In this document: one piece after another, positions 1-11,099 of the stretch | Layout: each line of letters starts with the position of its first letter | Numbering within the stretch: the stretch's first letter is position 1 | Assembly: GCA_905183005.1 (NCBI GenBank) | Contig: CAJJDO010000013.1 | Location: forward strand, 423,728-487,727 | Length of the DNA stretch: 64,000 bases | Direction: 5' to 3' | Source of the DNA: Paramecium pentaurelia | Lineage: Eukaryota; Ciliophora; Oligohymenophorea; Peniculida; Parameciidae | The notes under the pieces: model-generated | What the model saw: only the letters and a program-made list of their open reading frames with translations | The model's database searches: none | Told to the model about the DNA's origin: nothing | Position numbers and translations under genes: made by a program

Positions 1-1
1 T

Positions 2-595
2 ATTCAAATGCTTAGTGAAATCTCTATTATGTATAAAGTTATTATGAATCTTGAAACTGATCCTAATAATATTATTGCATATTTAGAAAAAAGATTAGAC
101 CTTTTACTTCCTGTATTTAATGCTATCAATCCAAAAGCTTATCAAAATACTTATGAAAAATTATTAGTTGAAATTGCAGAAATTAATAACGAATTATATG
201 AATTTATTGTTAAATTTAATGAAATTGATGATTTTTAAGGAGGTAAAAGTAAAAAATTAACTGAAAAAATGAATAAAGCTTGTCTCAATACAATTCAATA
301 TTATTAAAAAATAGTTGAATAATTGAAATTATTTGAAGATAAATAGAGAGACTCAGCTTATTATTCATCCATAACTACAGCATATTTCAATATAGCTAAA
401 GCATAATCTAAATACTATTCTAAAGATAATAAAATTAAAGTTACATACTTAGTCAATTCTTTAAATTAATATAAATAACTGGTTCAATTTATTAATTAAT
501 AAAATTAACAAAATGAATTTTAAGCTGTTTTATAAATGTGTAAGGAAATGATTTAAATTTTACCATCAAAGATTGATAGAATTAATTATATGTGA
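2..595 (+). CDS. KIFBP: KIF-binding protein homologue (C-terminal part)
   Basis: The frame is open from the left edge, so the 5' end lies outside the window. About 197 residues read through many TAA/TAG codons (as Gln) to a TGA. The C-terminus, with a KEMIQILPSKIDRIN-type ending, resembles the last TPR-like helices of KIF-binding protein, which binds kinesin motor domains and regulates their attachment to microtubules. A TAYFNIAKAQSKYYS segment fits the conserved helix before it. No intron is needed. The family call rests on C-terminal similarity recognised by eye. A different TPR-like protein is the main alternative. Confidence 0.6.
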
Positions 596-665
596 ATCAT
601 AGTTAATTAAAAATAATAAATATCTAAATTATTTAATTAAACTATAATTTATATCTCTCAATATA

Positions 666-830
666 TCAATAATTATACGATCTTATTAGTCCCCATAGAA
701 TTAAACTAAAAGCTATTGCATAAAGCAATTAAGTTTCAAATGGACTCAAATTAATAGTATTAGGTCTTCTGATATTTTCATAATTAAATGAGTTCGCTCC
801 TCCTGGATATCGATATTCAGAATTATTCAT
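666..830 (-). CDS. Small single-span membrane protein, 54 aa
   Basis: This is an uninterrupted frame from an ATG to a TGA with one in-frame TAA read as Gln. The first 30 residues are polar (Asn, Ser, Arg, Pro-Gly-Gly). Residues 35-50 form one hydrophobic stretch (LLYAIAFSLILWGLI) followed by Arg and Tyr. Codon choice and amino-acid mix look coding, unlike the flanks. Small one-helix proteins of this size are common as accessory subunits of ciliate mitochondrial complexes, but I cannot assign one. It converges with the gene to its left, 70 nt away. Confidence 0.5.
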
Positions 831-1166
831 TTCTTTATAAATTTAATATATTTATATATAAATCAATAATAATGTATATGTAATTTTTATTAATTTATCA
901 GAGATAATTTTTGGTTATGGATTGATATATTGTACAAAAAGTTTGATTAGAAAGAGATCAATTAGATATAAATCATAACTTTTATTAAATTAATTTTGAT
1001 AATTTTATATATATTTCCATACTTATTTGTTAAAAGAATTTATTTATTTTTATAATTTGAATTTAATAATTTAGATTATAATGTTGTAAAAGAAAAGACT
1101 TTAGGCTTCTTTCCAGATTTTATTTTCTGCTTTTAAAATAGAATATTAATTTCTCTTAAAATCAAG
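831..1166. other. AT-rich spacer
   Basis: About 330 nt of very AT-rich DNA. I see no sustained reading frame, RNA gene or repeat in it. Confidence 0.5.
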
Positions 1167-1994
1167 TCATATATTTAAGATTACTTATTAGCTGATTAGA
1201 TGATTAAAAATATTTTGGAATAATTTTAATATAGAAATAGTTATTTTTATTTGTAACTTCCAATTAAAAAAAAATAGATTAATGTATTTATTTTGATTGA
1301 TATTTTTATTAAATATCTTTAAATAGATAGAATAATACTTTTAATTAAAAAATCCTATTGTATATTATTTGCTATCTAAATTGATTTGTTTTGCAATTAT
1401 TATATTTAAAATAAGCTTGGACTTACTGATTGTCTATTCTTTAACAATAATTAGTTAGTTCTAAGATTCAGGCAAAGAAGCAATTTATTAATCTATTTGA
1501 AATAACTATTCTAGATACTTCAATTATGATACATAGATTAAGAATTGATTTGTGATGAAGTTATCTGATGATGATAGATCACATTAAATATTTTAGTAGT
1601 TTTTGTATAGTAAGGCATGAAAACATGATTATTTAGATATATTAATATAATTATATCATCCCTTTCAAAAATAATCTTAGATCTCAAAAATTTAAACATT
1701 TACTATTATAATATCAATTTAATTGAATTCTTTTGAATTTTTCATATATTTTTAAAGAGGGTGTATAATAATTAGGTAGAGTAAAAGAAATCCAAGGCAA
1801 TCTGATACCATAATTAATTTAACCTTTAAATTGATCCTTCAAGACTTCTTTTCAGAAACAAATTGAATGAGCTATTCTATATTGAAATTCATATTTTGAT
1901 CTAAAATAAGTATATGGACAATTAATTTTATATCTTTAGTAATTAATATTTTATCTATTCTGTATTTGATCTAAGTCAATCTATTAAACAACAT
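1167..1994 (-). CDS. Hypothetical protein, exon structure unresolved
   Basis: Three coding-looking stretches lie on the minus strand. The first runs from an ATG at 1994 for about 50 codons and begins MLFNRLTQIKYRIDK. The second, near 1740-1800, includes TLPNYYTPSLKIYEKF. The third is a frame of roughly 170 codons ending at the TGA at 1167-1169 and includes LEQLFQIDQQIASLPESQN. I could not find GT-AG introns of normal length that join all three, so the gene may be intact with an intron I misplace, or mildly decayed. No domain is recognised. The plus strand also has short open stretches, but they look less like protein. Confidence 0.4.
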
Positions 1995-2068
1995 TTTTGA
2001 ATAAATTTAATGATGATATTCTAAAAGTTATTTAGTTAATTCGCTGTTGTAATAATTAATAAATAAAA

Positions 2069-3386
2069 ATGGGAAATTGCACACTAAAGTCAACAGAGTC
2101 AGAAGATTAAACAGGTAATACTTTAATCTAATTTTAGTGATTGCTATCTCTAATTTCACACAGAAGAGTGTTATAGGCAAGGGAGGCTTTGGAAAGGTAA
2201 GATTAAAGAAAATAATAAAGAAAATTAGGTCTGGATGGTAGAGAACAAAAAGTCAAAAAGTTTATATGCTATGAAAATAATGTCAAAAGCTAAGTTAATT
2301 ATGTAAATATTTGAAATAGGATCATCGCTAAGAAAAGTGTGTAATCAGTAATGAATGAATTATAACTACTTAGTTAATTAAAACATAAGTAAAAGTAACC
2401 CATTAAATTAGTTTCATTATAAATATGTAAGCAGCATTTTAGGATAGAGACAATCTCTACTTGGTCATGGATTTATTAACAGGTGGAGATCTGAGATACC
2501 ATTTATGTAAATAAAGGAAATTTACTGAAGAACAAACTAGTACTCAAAAATAAACAAAATAGAATTCTTTGTGGTTTGTATAATCGTCTCTTTGGAATAC
2601 TTACATGTAAATGGAATTCTCCATCGAGATGTGAAACCAGAAAATCTAGTCTTTGATGATAAAGGATATTTAAAATTGACAGATATGGGAATTGCTCGTT
2701 AATGGAAACCAGAAAATGCATAAGATACTAGTGGTACACCTGGATATATGGCTCCAGAAGTAATGTGCAGTAAGAATTACAATTTTTTTATCTAATTAAT
2801 TAGGATAAAATCATGGAGTAGGTGTTGATTATTATGCACTTGGAGTTATTGTGTATGAATGCATAATGGGCAAAAGACCATATGTTGGGAAAAGTAGATA
2901 AGAAATTAGAGATCAAGTTATTGCTAAATAAGTTTAAATAAAAAATACTGACATTCCCACAGGATGGTCATTAGAGGCTGTTGATTTTGCAAACAAAGTA
3001 GATATTTTAATTAAGAGCAAGCTCATCTAAAGAAAACCTGCTAATAGATTAGGAGTAAATGGTCCTGATGAAGTTAAGGCTCATTCATGGTTTAAAGATT
3101 ATTCTTGGGATAAGTTGTTGGATAGACAACTAACAGCTCCATATATTCCTAAAGAAGACGAAATGATTTAAATAGCCAACGAAAATCGTAGAGATTCTGC
3201 TAATGAAATTGATCCAGAAAGTATATTAAGTTTAAGAAGGAACTCAGTTTAAGGCATTCATATTTATTGATTTTAGCTTAATTCGGAGGGTATAGTTTTA
3301 ATGGTAGCAATAATAATAATAACAATGCTAAACCTCAATCCACTAATGTTAGTGTTCCAGCAATATTGTCAACAAAGGCTAATTGA
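2069..3386 (+). CDS. N-myristoylatable AGC-type protein kinase (STK32/YANK-like)
   Basis: The protein starts MGNCTLKS: Gly2 is a good N-myristoylation site and Cys4 a likely palmitoylation site, suggesting membrane attachment. Kinase motifs follow in order: glycine loop GKGGFGKV, lysine in YAMKIM, catalytic HRDVKPEN, metal-binding DMG in place of DFG, APE (GYMAPEV), and RKPANRLG near the end of the domain. Membrane anchoring plus this arrangement resembles the STK32/YANK branch. Seven introns of about 23-34 nt are inferred. One frame ends at 3270. A more coding-like Asn-rich tail ends at 3386 and would need a 47-nt intron, so the 3' end is uncertain. It converges with the P2 gene. Confidence 0.8.
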
Positions 3387-3436
3387 TTTATGATAAAATA
3401 TTTAATATATGTATATGAATGTACTAAAATGTATTA

Positions 3437-3822
3437 TCAGTCAAACAAACCACCCATATCAACGTCCTCTTCTGGTTCTGGAGCCTTTTCAACTGGTTTA
3501 GGTGCCTCTTATTTGGCAGCAGCTGGAGCCTAGGCTTAAGCAGGAGCACTTGATGCAGCTTAAGATTATTATTTACTATATACCTCCTCCTCCCAATTAG
3601 AGAGTGCCTACTTTTTTTAATCCTTCGCTGATAACATCAGAAAGAGTTTTTCCTTTCAATGCATCTACAATTCCCTTGATTTAATCATCAGCTCCTTGAG
3701 CACCTACTTCAGCCAATAATCCCTTAATATCTGCCTCAGCTAAGATATTCATTGTGATATGAATTACTTGGTTGAGCCTTTCCTCCCAAAACTAACAAAG
3801 CATAAGCAGCGACGTATTACAT
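3437..3822 (-). CDS. RPLP2: 60S acidic ribosomal protein P2
   Basis: This is a 110-residue protein with two introns (28 and 25 nt). The N-terminal helical dimerisation region (MQYVAAYALLVLGG) is followed by an alanine- and glutamine-rich hinge. The acidic tail ends EEDVDMGGLFD, the conserved P-protein C-terminus that binds elongation factors at the ribosomal GTPase stalk. Length matches the family. The N-terminus begins M-[x]-Y-[x]-A-A-Y, which is P2-like rather than P1-like. Many glutamines in the hinge are encoded by TAA or TAG. Confidence 0.95.
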
Positions 3823-4746
3823 TGTATTTATTTAAAAAATTATTTTTAAATTATGCTATAATCCTTTGACACTTTATTTCAAACTAATTAAAGTATAAAA
3901 TATCATATAATTCCTTAAAGATTTAAGCATTTTAACTTATAAATTCTCTGATTCACTAAATTTGATGATCTCTACAGTGTTTCAAATACTTAAAATTAAT
4001 AGATATTTTAAATATATATTTTAATATATTAGTTTTTGGAATATTTATAAAATCAGATTCTAACTTTAATTTATATGATAAGATGCAATTATAATAAGAA
4101 TCTATATTGTTATTCTATCTTAGATTAATAATTAAATACAAAAAAATAGGGTTTATTATTTATTATTATTTTTAGAAAATACATGTATTGAAAAATATCA
4201 AACTAAATTAATTAGAAATATAATGATATTCTAAAATTTACTATAGATCCATAAACATAATCAATTATATAATCTTTATCTAAATTTATTTTAAATTTCT
4301 TTCATAATTGCAAATATATAATAAATAATTGATTATTTAATAATTCTATTTCTTCTCATTACAAATTTTATTTTGTATGAGCTTCTATTTGCATAAAAGT
4401 AAATTTGCTCTTTATAGAATTTTATACTAATCTTAAAATATTATTAATAAGATACTGAAAGAAAATAGATTACTATAATTAAAAAAGAGATTCTAGTTAT
4501 TTTGAAAAAGATGATAAATTTTATTTAAGGATATTATTGACTTTATCTATCATCTAGTGGTTTTGTAAATTATTATAAAAAAATAACGATCAAGATGGAT
4601 AGCTAAACTTATAAATAATAATTTAAGAAGAATCAGATATGTGTTTGTATTTACAGTTTGATATAATATAAAATACTAATAATATTGAAATGATATTAAT
4701 AATATCTTTAAATTAAATTAAAATAAATATAAATCTAAATTTTTGA
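3823..4746. other. Long AT-rich intergenic region
   Basis: About 920 nt, unusually long for this window. I see no convincing gene. A patch near 4590-4730 on the plus strand reads like protein (for example EESDMCLYLQFD) but has no clear start or continuation, so it may be a fragment of a decayed gene. Confidence 0.4.
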
Positions 4747-6334
4747 TCAATTTTCAACTTATTATTATATTTTAGAAATAAAATTACTCGCTAAAAGTGA
4801 TTCAGGTTCTTCTTTAATAATTCCTAGTCTTTAAGAAAATGCAATTTTTTATTGTTGTTGTTATATCGCTTATTTTTATTGTTGAGTTTATATTTATTGT
4901 TTCTCTTCTAAAGCTTCAAATGAAGAATTACTATCACAATAACTAATAACATCAAAAAGATCTTTAACATCTTCTGTGTTAGGTTTAGAAAAACATTTAT
5001 TGAGATTCATAGAATGAATTGATTATTGAAAATGAATTGATTTGTCTCTTATTTATTGACTAGTTTCTTTAAAACCAATTATAATTTATCCATGATTTTT
5101 GTTGAAGTCGTTTTTATCAATAAAATGCTCATTGACATTTAAAACAGATTATTAAAATATTTTAAAATTAGCTTACATAGATCTAACAAGTGCCAAAAGA
5201 GGTTTGCCACTTGAACGAGAGAATATATCATCTTTAGATTTTCCTTTGGAATATATAGGTATTAACTTTGGTTAATAAAGCCAAGGATGAAGGAGAGCCT
5301 CTTTTAAATTATAAATTGAGAATACCTTAGGATGTAATTCTTTTTTCTGGATCCCATTTTAATAATCTTTTAATGAAGTCAATAATTAATGGAGGAAGAT
5401 TAATAAACTATTCTTCTTGAAAATGTCCAGTATATTCAGTTTAAGTAGAAAAACTTTCCATTTGGTTTTCTTAATCCAAAGGTAGTTTTGAACATAACAT
5501 TTAATAACAAACTACTCCAATAGCCCATATATCAATTTTATTGGAATATCCAAATCCTGTCCATAATTCTGGTGCTTGATATGGCATGGTTCCAGTAACA
5601 GTCCACATAAGATTATTTTTAATGTCTTTACAACTTTTTTCAGTTACAAGAAATCTTTTTGATACACCAAAATCAATCAATTTAATTGTGTTTGAATCAT
5701 TATCAAATAATATATTATCTGGTTTAATATCTCTATGACATAATCCAAGTTAATGGATATAAGATACTGCTTCAAATAATTGTCTAATAATTTAGCGGAC
5801 TTCTTCAAATTCCAGTTTCTATCTATCTTTAAGGATTTATTATAGACTAGGATATGGCAAATATTCCATGACGAGATATGAGCATTCCATATTAGGATCT
5901 ATGTAAAGCATATTAGTTTTGCATATATATGGATGATTCAAAGAGACTGTATTTAAGAATGTTTGTTTCATAATTTCTGTAATTTCAGGATCAGGATTTC
6001 TAGTAATTTTGACAGCATAGGTTTCATCAGGATTTGTTATTTGCCAACATTATCGAACTACTGCATGAGCACCTTCTCCTAATATCTTACCTATTTAATA
6101 CTAATTTTAGAAGGACTACTTCATCTATTCTAATTGTTTCTGATTTGAGAGATAATCTATCAATTTAGTTGGCTCTTCTTTAAATTCACTTTAACTCGAG
6201 CAATGAACATATTCTAAAATCTAAGGACATTAGTTTATGATTTCTTCAGCTTACTAGTTTTAGTGAGACTCATTTTTAAATAAATCACTCTTTAATTTCT
6301 TCCTTAGTCTTTCAAAGTTGCCTTTTTTATCCAT
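4747..6334 (-). CDS. Serine/threonine protein kinase (CAMK-like)
   Basis: 520 residues, one 25-nt intron. After an N-terminal region of about 100 residues, the kinase domain shows glycine loop GEGAHAVV, YAVKIT with the ATP-binding lysine, CHRDIKPDN, IDFGVSKRF (intact DFG), YQAPELW as the APE motif, and a C-lobe ending RITSQEALLHPWL, typical of CAMK-group kinases. A Gln-rich tail of about 150 residues follows. All catalytic residues are present, so it should be active. Substrate and regulator are not visible: there is no EF-hand or clear calmodulin site. The stop is only 85 nt from the gene upstream of it in plus-strand order (P2 spacer excluded). Confidence 0.85.
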
Positions 6335-6419
6335 TTTCACTTCGTTTTTAATTTTAATATAATTATATAGATGGATTTTATTATTTCAAATAAATTAATT
6401 AATCAAAATAATAAAAAAC

Positions 6420-7328
6420 TCATTGTTATTGAATTGGATGTGATGGTATTCTAAAAGAAAAAAAAATATAAATAAATCCAGTAAAGTACATGAAAATTAC
6501 ACCTAATCCAACAAACTTCAATTTAGTTCTTTAAAAGATTCTATTTTAAGTTGGTTAAATCAATCCAATAATAATTCCAATTAAAAAACTTCCATAAATT
6601 CCAAAAATTAATGAATTTTTATAAAAAAACCCTATTATTCCAATAATTAATATAAAAATTGTTACTTACATAATTACTTATCTTGCCTCATCCTTTAATA
6701 TAATAATTTTAAATACTTATTATGCATTCTAAATTATAAATCCAAACATTAAACCAACCATACCAAATAAACAAAATGAATTTCCTTGTATACTTTAATC
6801 ATAAAACACTATAAATGTTATTGATCCAGCAACACCAGTCAATAAATATAAAAATAAAGTTGTTTTTTTATTAATAAACTTCTCCACCATAGAAACTACA
6901 ATCACTTATAATAATAGTTCTCCACATAAATCTTTAACATTATTAAATATAAATAGACAAGTTAATAGTCGATAGAATTCTAATTAATATTTAACATTAT
7001 ATGCTGAACATCTTCCAAAATTATCAAGAGTTTCATCTGAGAACTCTTTTGTAAATAATATTTAAATACTATACACAAAATTGTATTCTAAAGATTAAAA
7101 TCCCCAAAGAAACACATTACAATAAACAAAGACAATTGAATAAATGAAATTATGGCAGTAAATGACATTAAAGTAAAATTTGGACAACAATAATCTTTTA
7201 TTGTTTAATAACAATTTTCCTCTCTAGGATCAGATAATATCAAAGTATCTTGAGATTATTATACTTTTACTTTCGAATAAAAAGTCAGGCATATTATCAA
7301 GTTCTGGATGCCTTCTTAATCCTTACAT
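6420..7328 (-). CDS. Rhomboid-family membrane protein, probably proteolytically inactive
   Basis: 285 residues, two introns (22 and 29 nt). A cytosolic N-terminus (RRHPELDNMPDFLFE) precedes six or seven hydrophobic spans arranged as in rhomboid intramembrane proteases. The serine-loop position reads GNSFCLFG, aligning with the family GASG/S pattern, so the serine is kept. The TM2 positions normally holding His and Asn have Phe, Asp and Gly (FIFNNVKDLCGEL). The TM6 position of the catalytic His reads IYGSFLIG, with no His. I infer a rhomboid pseudoprotease, by analogy with iRhoms, which act in membrane-protein trafficking or degradation. Confidence 0.7.
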
Positions 7329-7660
7329 TATATTATTATTATATATTTATTTTTACTCAAAAAGTTTAATAAACTTAAATGCAAAATAACTAAATTTTCA
7401 AATTAAAGTATATCTAAAACTTAATATTCATAATAACCATTATTTATAAATACTATATATATAATTAGATCTTATAATTTTATTTTAGAAACAAATAACT
7501 GTTAGAGATCATAAATAGAAATTATAATATTTATATCTTTAATTTGATGATTATATGTTTTAGAATATGATAACAAATTGTTTAAGTAAAAATAACTAGT
7601 ATTTTATATATCCCATTTATAAAATAATTATAATCTCAATTGATTTTATTTTATTTTATT
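7329..7660. promoter_or_regulatory. Divergent spacer between rhomboid-like and SHIPPO genes
   Basis: 332 nt between two divergent ATGs. It is AT-rich with no reading frame I trust. It must hold both promoters, but I see no named element. Confidence 0.35.
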
Positions 7661-8364
7661 ATGATAAATAATGAGAATAACTCTTAACATCTTAAAAGTA
7701 AACCCCTTTTTTCAGTCATGAAACTCAATAATAACAATACTTTTCGTGGATAATTTAGTGAACCTAATCAACTTAGCTCAAGCATTTTATAATAAACAAA
7801 TCCTTAATTATCATTTCCTAGAGCAGAACGATTTTAATCTCATCATGCACCTTAACTTCCATCTCCAAAATATCTTTGTTTAACAGACACTAAAACTAAA
7901 AGAGCTACATCTTTTGGATTTGGAAACAAATAACTTAGACCATTAGATCTTGATAAAAGAGATTAATTAAATCCAGCTCCTGGAACATATGATGTGAAAT
8001 AGACATCTTGTAGATCATGCAGCTTTGGAATGAAGTTATAATCAATAAGAAGTTTTGATGTTCCAGGTCCTGGATCATATGATTTAAAATTGCTTAATAA
8101 AACTAAAGCTTTTAGTATCTATGGTAAAATCAAGTAAGTACTATTAATTTATTTTTTAGTTCTGATATAAAATTACCAAAAGCAGCTTCCCCCACTACTT
8201 ATCTTCCTACTGATAAAATCATTTAAAACAATAGATTTAAATAAATCACATTCGGAATTGGAGATAGACCATTGCCAGGACTAAAAAATGATTCTCCTGG
8301 TCCAGGAACATATGCTCTGAAATCTGTTTTTGAAATTAAAACAAAAAAAAAAACTTAATAATGA
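7661..8364 (+). CDS. SHIPPO-repeat (STPG/ODF3-like) axonemal protein
   Basis: 225 residues, one 26-nt intron. It carries repeated proline-glycine motifs of the SHIPPO/STPG family: PAPGTYDV, VPGPGSYDL and SPGPGTYAL, each followed by a basic, Phe-Gly-containing segment (for example FGFGNK, FGMKL, FGIGDR). Proteins of this family bind along ciliary and flagellar microtubules, in several cases inside the tubule lumen. Low sequence complexity outside the repeats is normal. A role in cilia fits Paramecium biology but is inferred from the family only. Confidence 0.75.
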
Positions 8365-8551
8365 TTGACTATTTGTATTAATAAATTATTTTATATAAAA
8401 AATAAATGGATTTTCTATATAAATATAAAAAATTGATTTTTTAATTCTAAAATATTATTAGGAACTCTTTCTTATTTTAATCAATATAGCAACTTCTTCA
8501 TTTTTTTATTATAAATAAATAAATTGTATTATTATTAAATAAAGTTATAGT

Positions 8552-9071
8552 ATGGAATAATCATTATTTAAGAAATAGCTTCCAACAACATTAAAGAAAA
8601 CTTTGCAATTCTTAATTTTATCATTGGGATTATCTGTATTTGTATGTTTATTGGAAGGGATAATATTTACGAACTTTACATCTGAAATTAGTATTATATA
8701 TTCATAATTAAGGTCATGAATGTGATATAATACCAGCAACAATTATACAAACAATTTCTTGTTATTTAGCTTTAATAACACTTTTGCTATTTATTATTTC
8801 AATATTTAGAATGTCTAAATCTTACATTCTGATTGCTATGGTTTTAAGCATTCTTTTTAAATTTATATCATTTATTATGATGAAAACAATGGTAAATTAG
8901 ATATGGGGAGAGTGCTATTTTTCAAGACTTTAAATTACAAGCTTTTTCCTTAGTGATGCATTTTGGATAATACTTTTGTTATTTTATTATAACACTCTTT
9001 CAAATTTATATAAAAAATTCCCTGAAATCTTTTACTCAAGATTAAACATAAATTTAGTATGGTAAAGTTGA
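8552..9071 (+). CDS. Four-span membrane protein, function unknown
   Basis: 165 residues after removal of a 22-nt intron. Four hydrophobic segments are evident, at about residues 20-42, 55-76, 82-98 and 118-136. The loops are short, with cysteines after segments 1 and 3, and the tail is short and basic. The segment spacing looks like a small tetraspan protein, but no family motif such as the tetraspanin CCG is present. The gene converges with PEX11, 248 nt away. Confidence 0.55.
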
Positions 9072-9319
9072 AATGATATTAAATTTTTTATAGTTATAAT
9101 TATAATTTTTATTGAATATTATTATTGTATTCTTTCTCCTTAAATTTTTTAATTGCTTCTCATTTTCTATCTTATTTTAAAATATGAATTCAGAGTATAA
9201 AAACAAAAAGTCTCTAATTCTAATTGATAAAATATAAAACTATCTTAATTTAAATTTTTATTCTATTTAATCTAATTAATTTGAGTTATTAATATTAAAT
9301 ATGTAAACTATTTCATTAT

Positions 9320-10055
9320 TCAAACTTCAACAAAGTTCTATTTTTTATTTATTTTTGTTGCTTATAAATAAATTTAGATTATTGAACTCAATAATCCTCC
9401 ACAGGCAACTAAACCTCTATTAAATCTAGTGTGTAGCTTAAATAGTAGTAATTCATTACAATTTTTTCAGGAATTTATGCTTTTTACATAGCACAAGCAA
9501 GATCACCTATAATTCTTAAGATTAACAATCCATATTAATATCTTTCATTAGAAAAGGACTTTAATTACTCAAGAAAATCTCCATTGGTCATTCCATTTTA
9601 AATTTAAGATTTTAATTCTTACTCTCTCTCTAATAAAAATAAAAATACCTTCGAAATGCTGATCTAAGTCTATTCAAATAATAGATAAGTTAAGTTAGTA
9701 ATCCTAAAGACCAGAATGTATGAGAGACTATTTTTAACAATTTATGATTAAATTTTTTCTCAAAAAATCCCATTTAATGAATAACCATGATATTTTCAAT
9801 CAAATGAAAAAAGAAATAAAATATATACACTGAATATGTAGTCATTTCATTGACAGCATGAGGTATTTAATTATATGCTTTTTTTGGATTTTATAAGTAT
9901 TTTTTTTCTAAAATATTTAATAATGTTTAAAGGCTCTTTCCAAGTCTGAATAATCTTCTACATATATATATTTGTTCTAAATAGAATTAAACATATTAAG
10001 TACAATAGATAGAGAATTTGATCTCTGATTCTTCATTATTATACCCAATTAACAT
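9320..10055 (-). CDS. PEX11: Peroxisomal membrane protein PEX11
   Basis: 229 residues, two 23-nt introns. It has the PEX11 hallmarks: an N-terminal amphipathic region with RRLFRLGKSLQ, a middle hydrophobic stretch ending YYLNRLRSAFRR, and a C-terminal membrane segment VACGGLLSSIIQIYLQ that matches the family pattern G-L-[x]-S-S-[I/V]-I. PEX11 elongates and divides peroxisomes. Length agrees with the family (about 230-260 aa). The upstream extension from ATG at 10055 is needed for the LGK motif to be in frame. Other peroxisomal genes occur at 16.6, 22.4 and 41.6 kb. Confidence 0.75.
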
Positions 10056-10285
10056 ATAACTTTACAATAATAGCCAATTTTATAAAAATTTAAGAAGTTT
10101 ATCCCGATTTTCTTTTTATAATGAAATAATTTTACCTATAGATGACTAAAACTGGATAAAACTTTGAAGCATTTTTTTATTAAAATTATTTTTATATTTA
10201 ATATAAATTTCAAAAATATTGAAAACAAAAAGGTGATAATTATAAATAAATATTGAGACTATCTATCAAAAATTCCTACTAATTT

Positions 10286-10951
10286 TCATAGATTCAAGCT
10301 GAAATTTTCAATTTTAGCACGAGATTTGAATTACTTGATAAATTAATCAATCAAATTTTAAGTGACTTATCTTTATTTATTATATCTCTAAATATAATTA
10401 GAAAATATTACTTTAATTTTTTCATTCTCAATATTTTTTATATTTGGTTTTCTAAATTATGATAAATCTTAAAATTTTTCTTTTCTTTTCTGTTATTAAT
10501 CAATTTTTTTTATTTAACATAAACTGAACACATTATTTGTTTTAGGAATATAGGATTTAATCTGCCATTTATCCTTATTTTCAATATTATCAGTTGAAGG
10601 TTTTAGCAATTCATTACTCATCAAGTGACTAGAGGTAAAATTTTTATTTGGAAGTTTTGGAGTGAAATATTAGAGTTCATAAGGAATATTTTTTAATCTC
10701 TTTGCTCTTTTGCTTTCTTGCATTGGGGTATATAGTTATAGATGCTTAGGATTAGAAATAGAAGTCATAGCATGTTTATGATATCTATTACCAAGTAGTT
10801 AGGGTCTAGTGTTGATTGAAATGATCCCTAAATATTAAAAAAAAGAGATACTTGAACTTGAAGTGGTTGTTTAAGCTTCTGATTCTAATTTTAGATTGCC
10901 TTCAAATTTCGGTAGAGTCAAAGTAACTCTGACTAATCTTTCTGAAAACAT
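10286..10951 (-). CDS. Hypothetical protein, 221 aa
   Basis: A single uninterrupted frame, ATG to TGA, with numerous TAA/TAG Gln codons. It begins MFSERLVRVTLTLPKFEG. The middle is basic and rich in Ser, Pro and Tyr (for example YTPMQESKRAKRLKNIPYEL). The C-terminal third is Lys/Gln-rich and probably helical. I see no membrane span, signal peptide or known domain. Base composition and codon choice match neighbouring genes, so I believe it is real, but I cannot suggest a function. Confidence 0.55.
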
Positions 10952-11099
10952 TTATTTAATTATTTATAAATATATTATGTATATAATCCCCATAATTAGA
11001 TTAATGAAGTATTGATGTTCTTTAAATCTTAAATAATATTTTAATTAAATATTGACATTTTTTTGATCCAATTTTATATTTCTTTTGAATAAACAGAAT

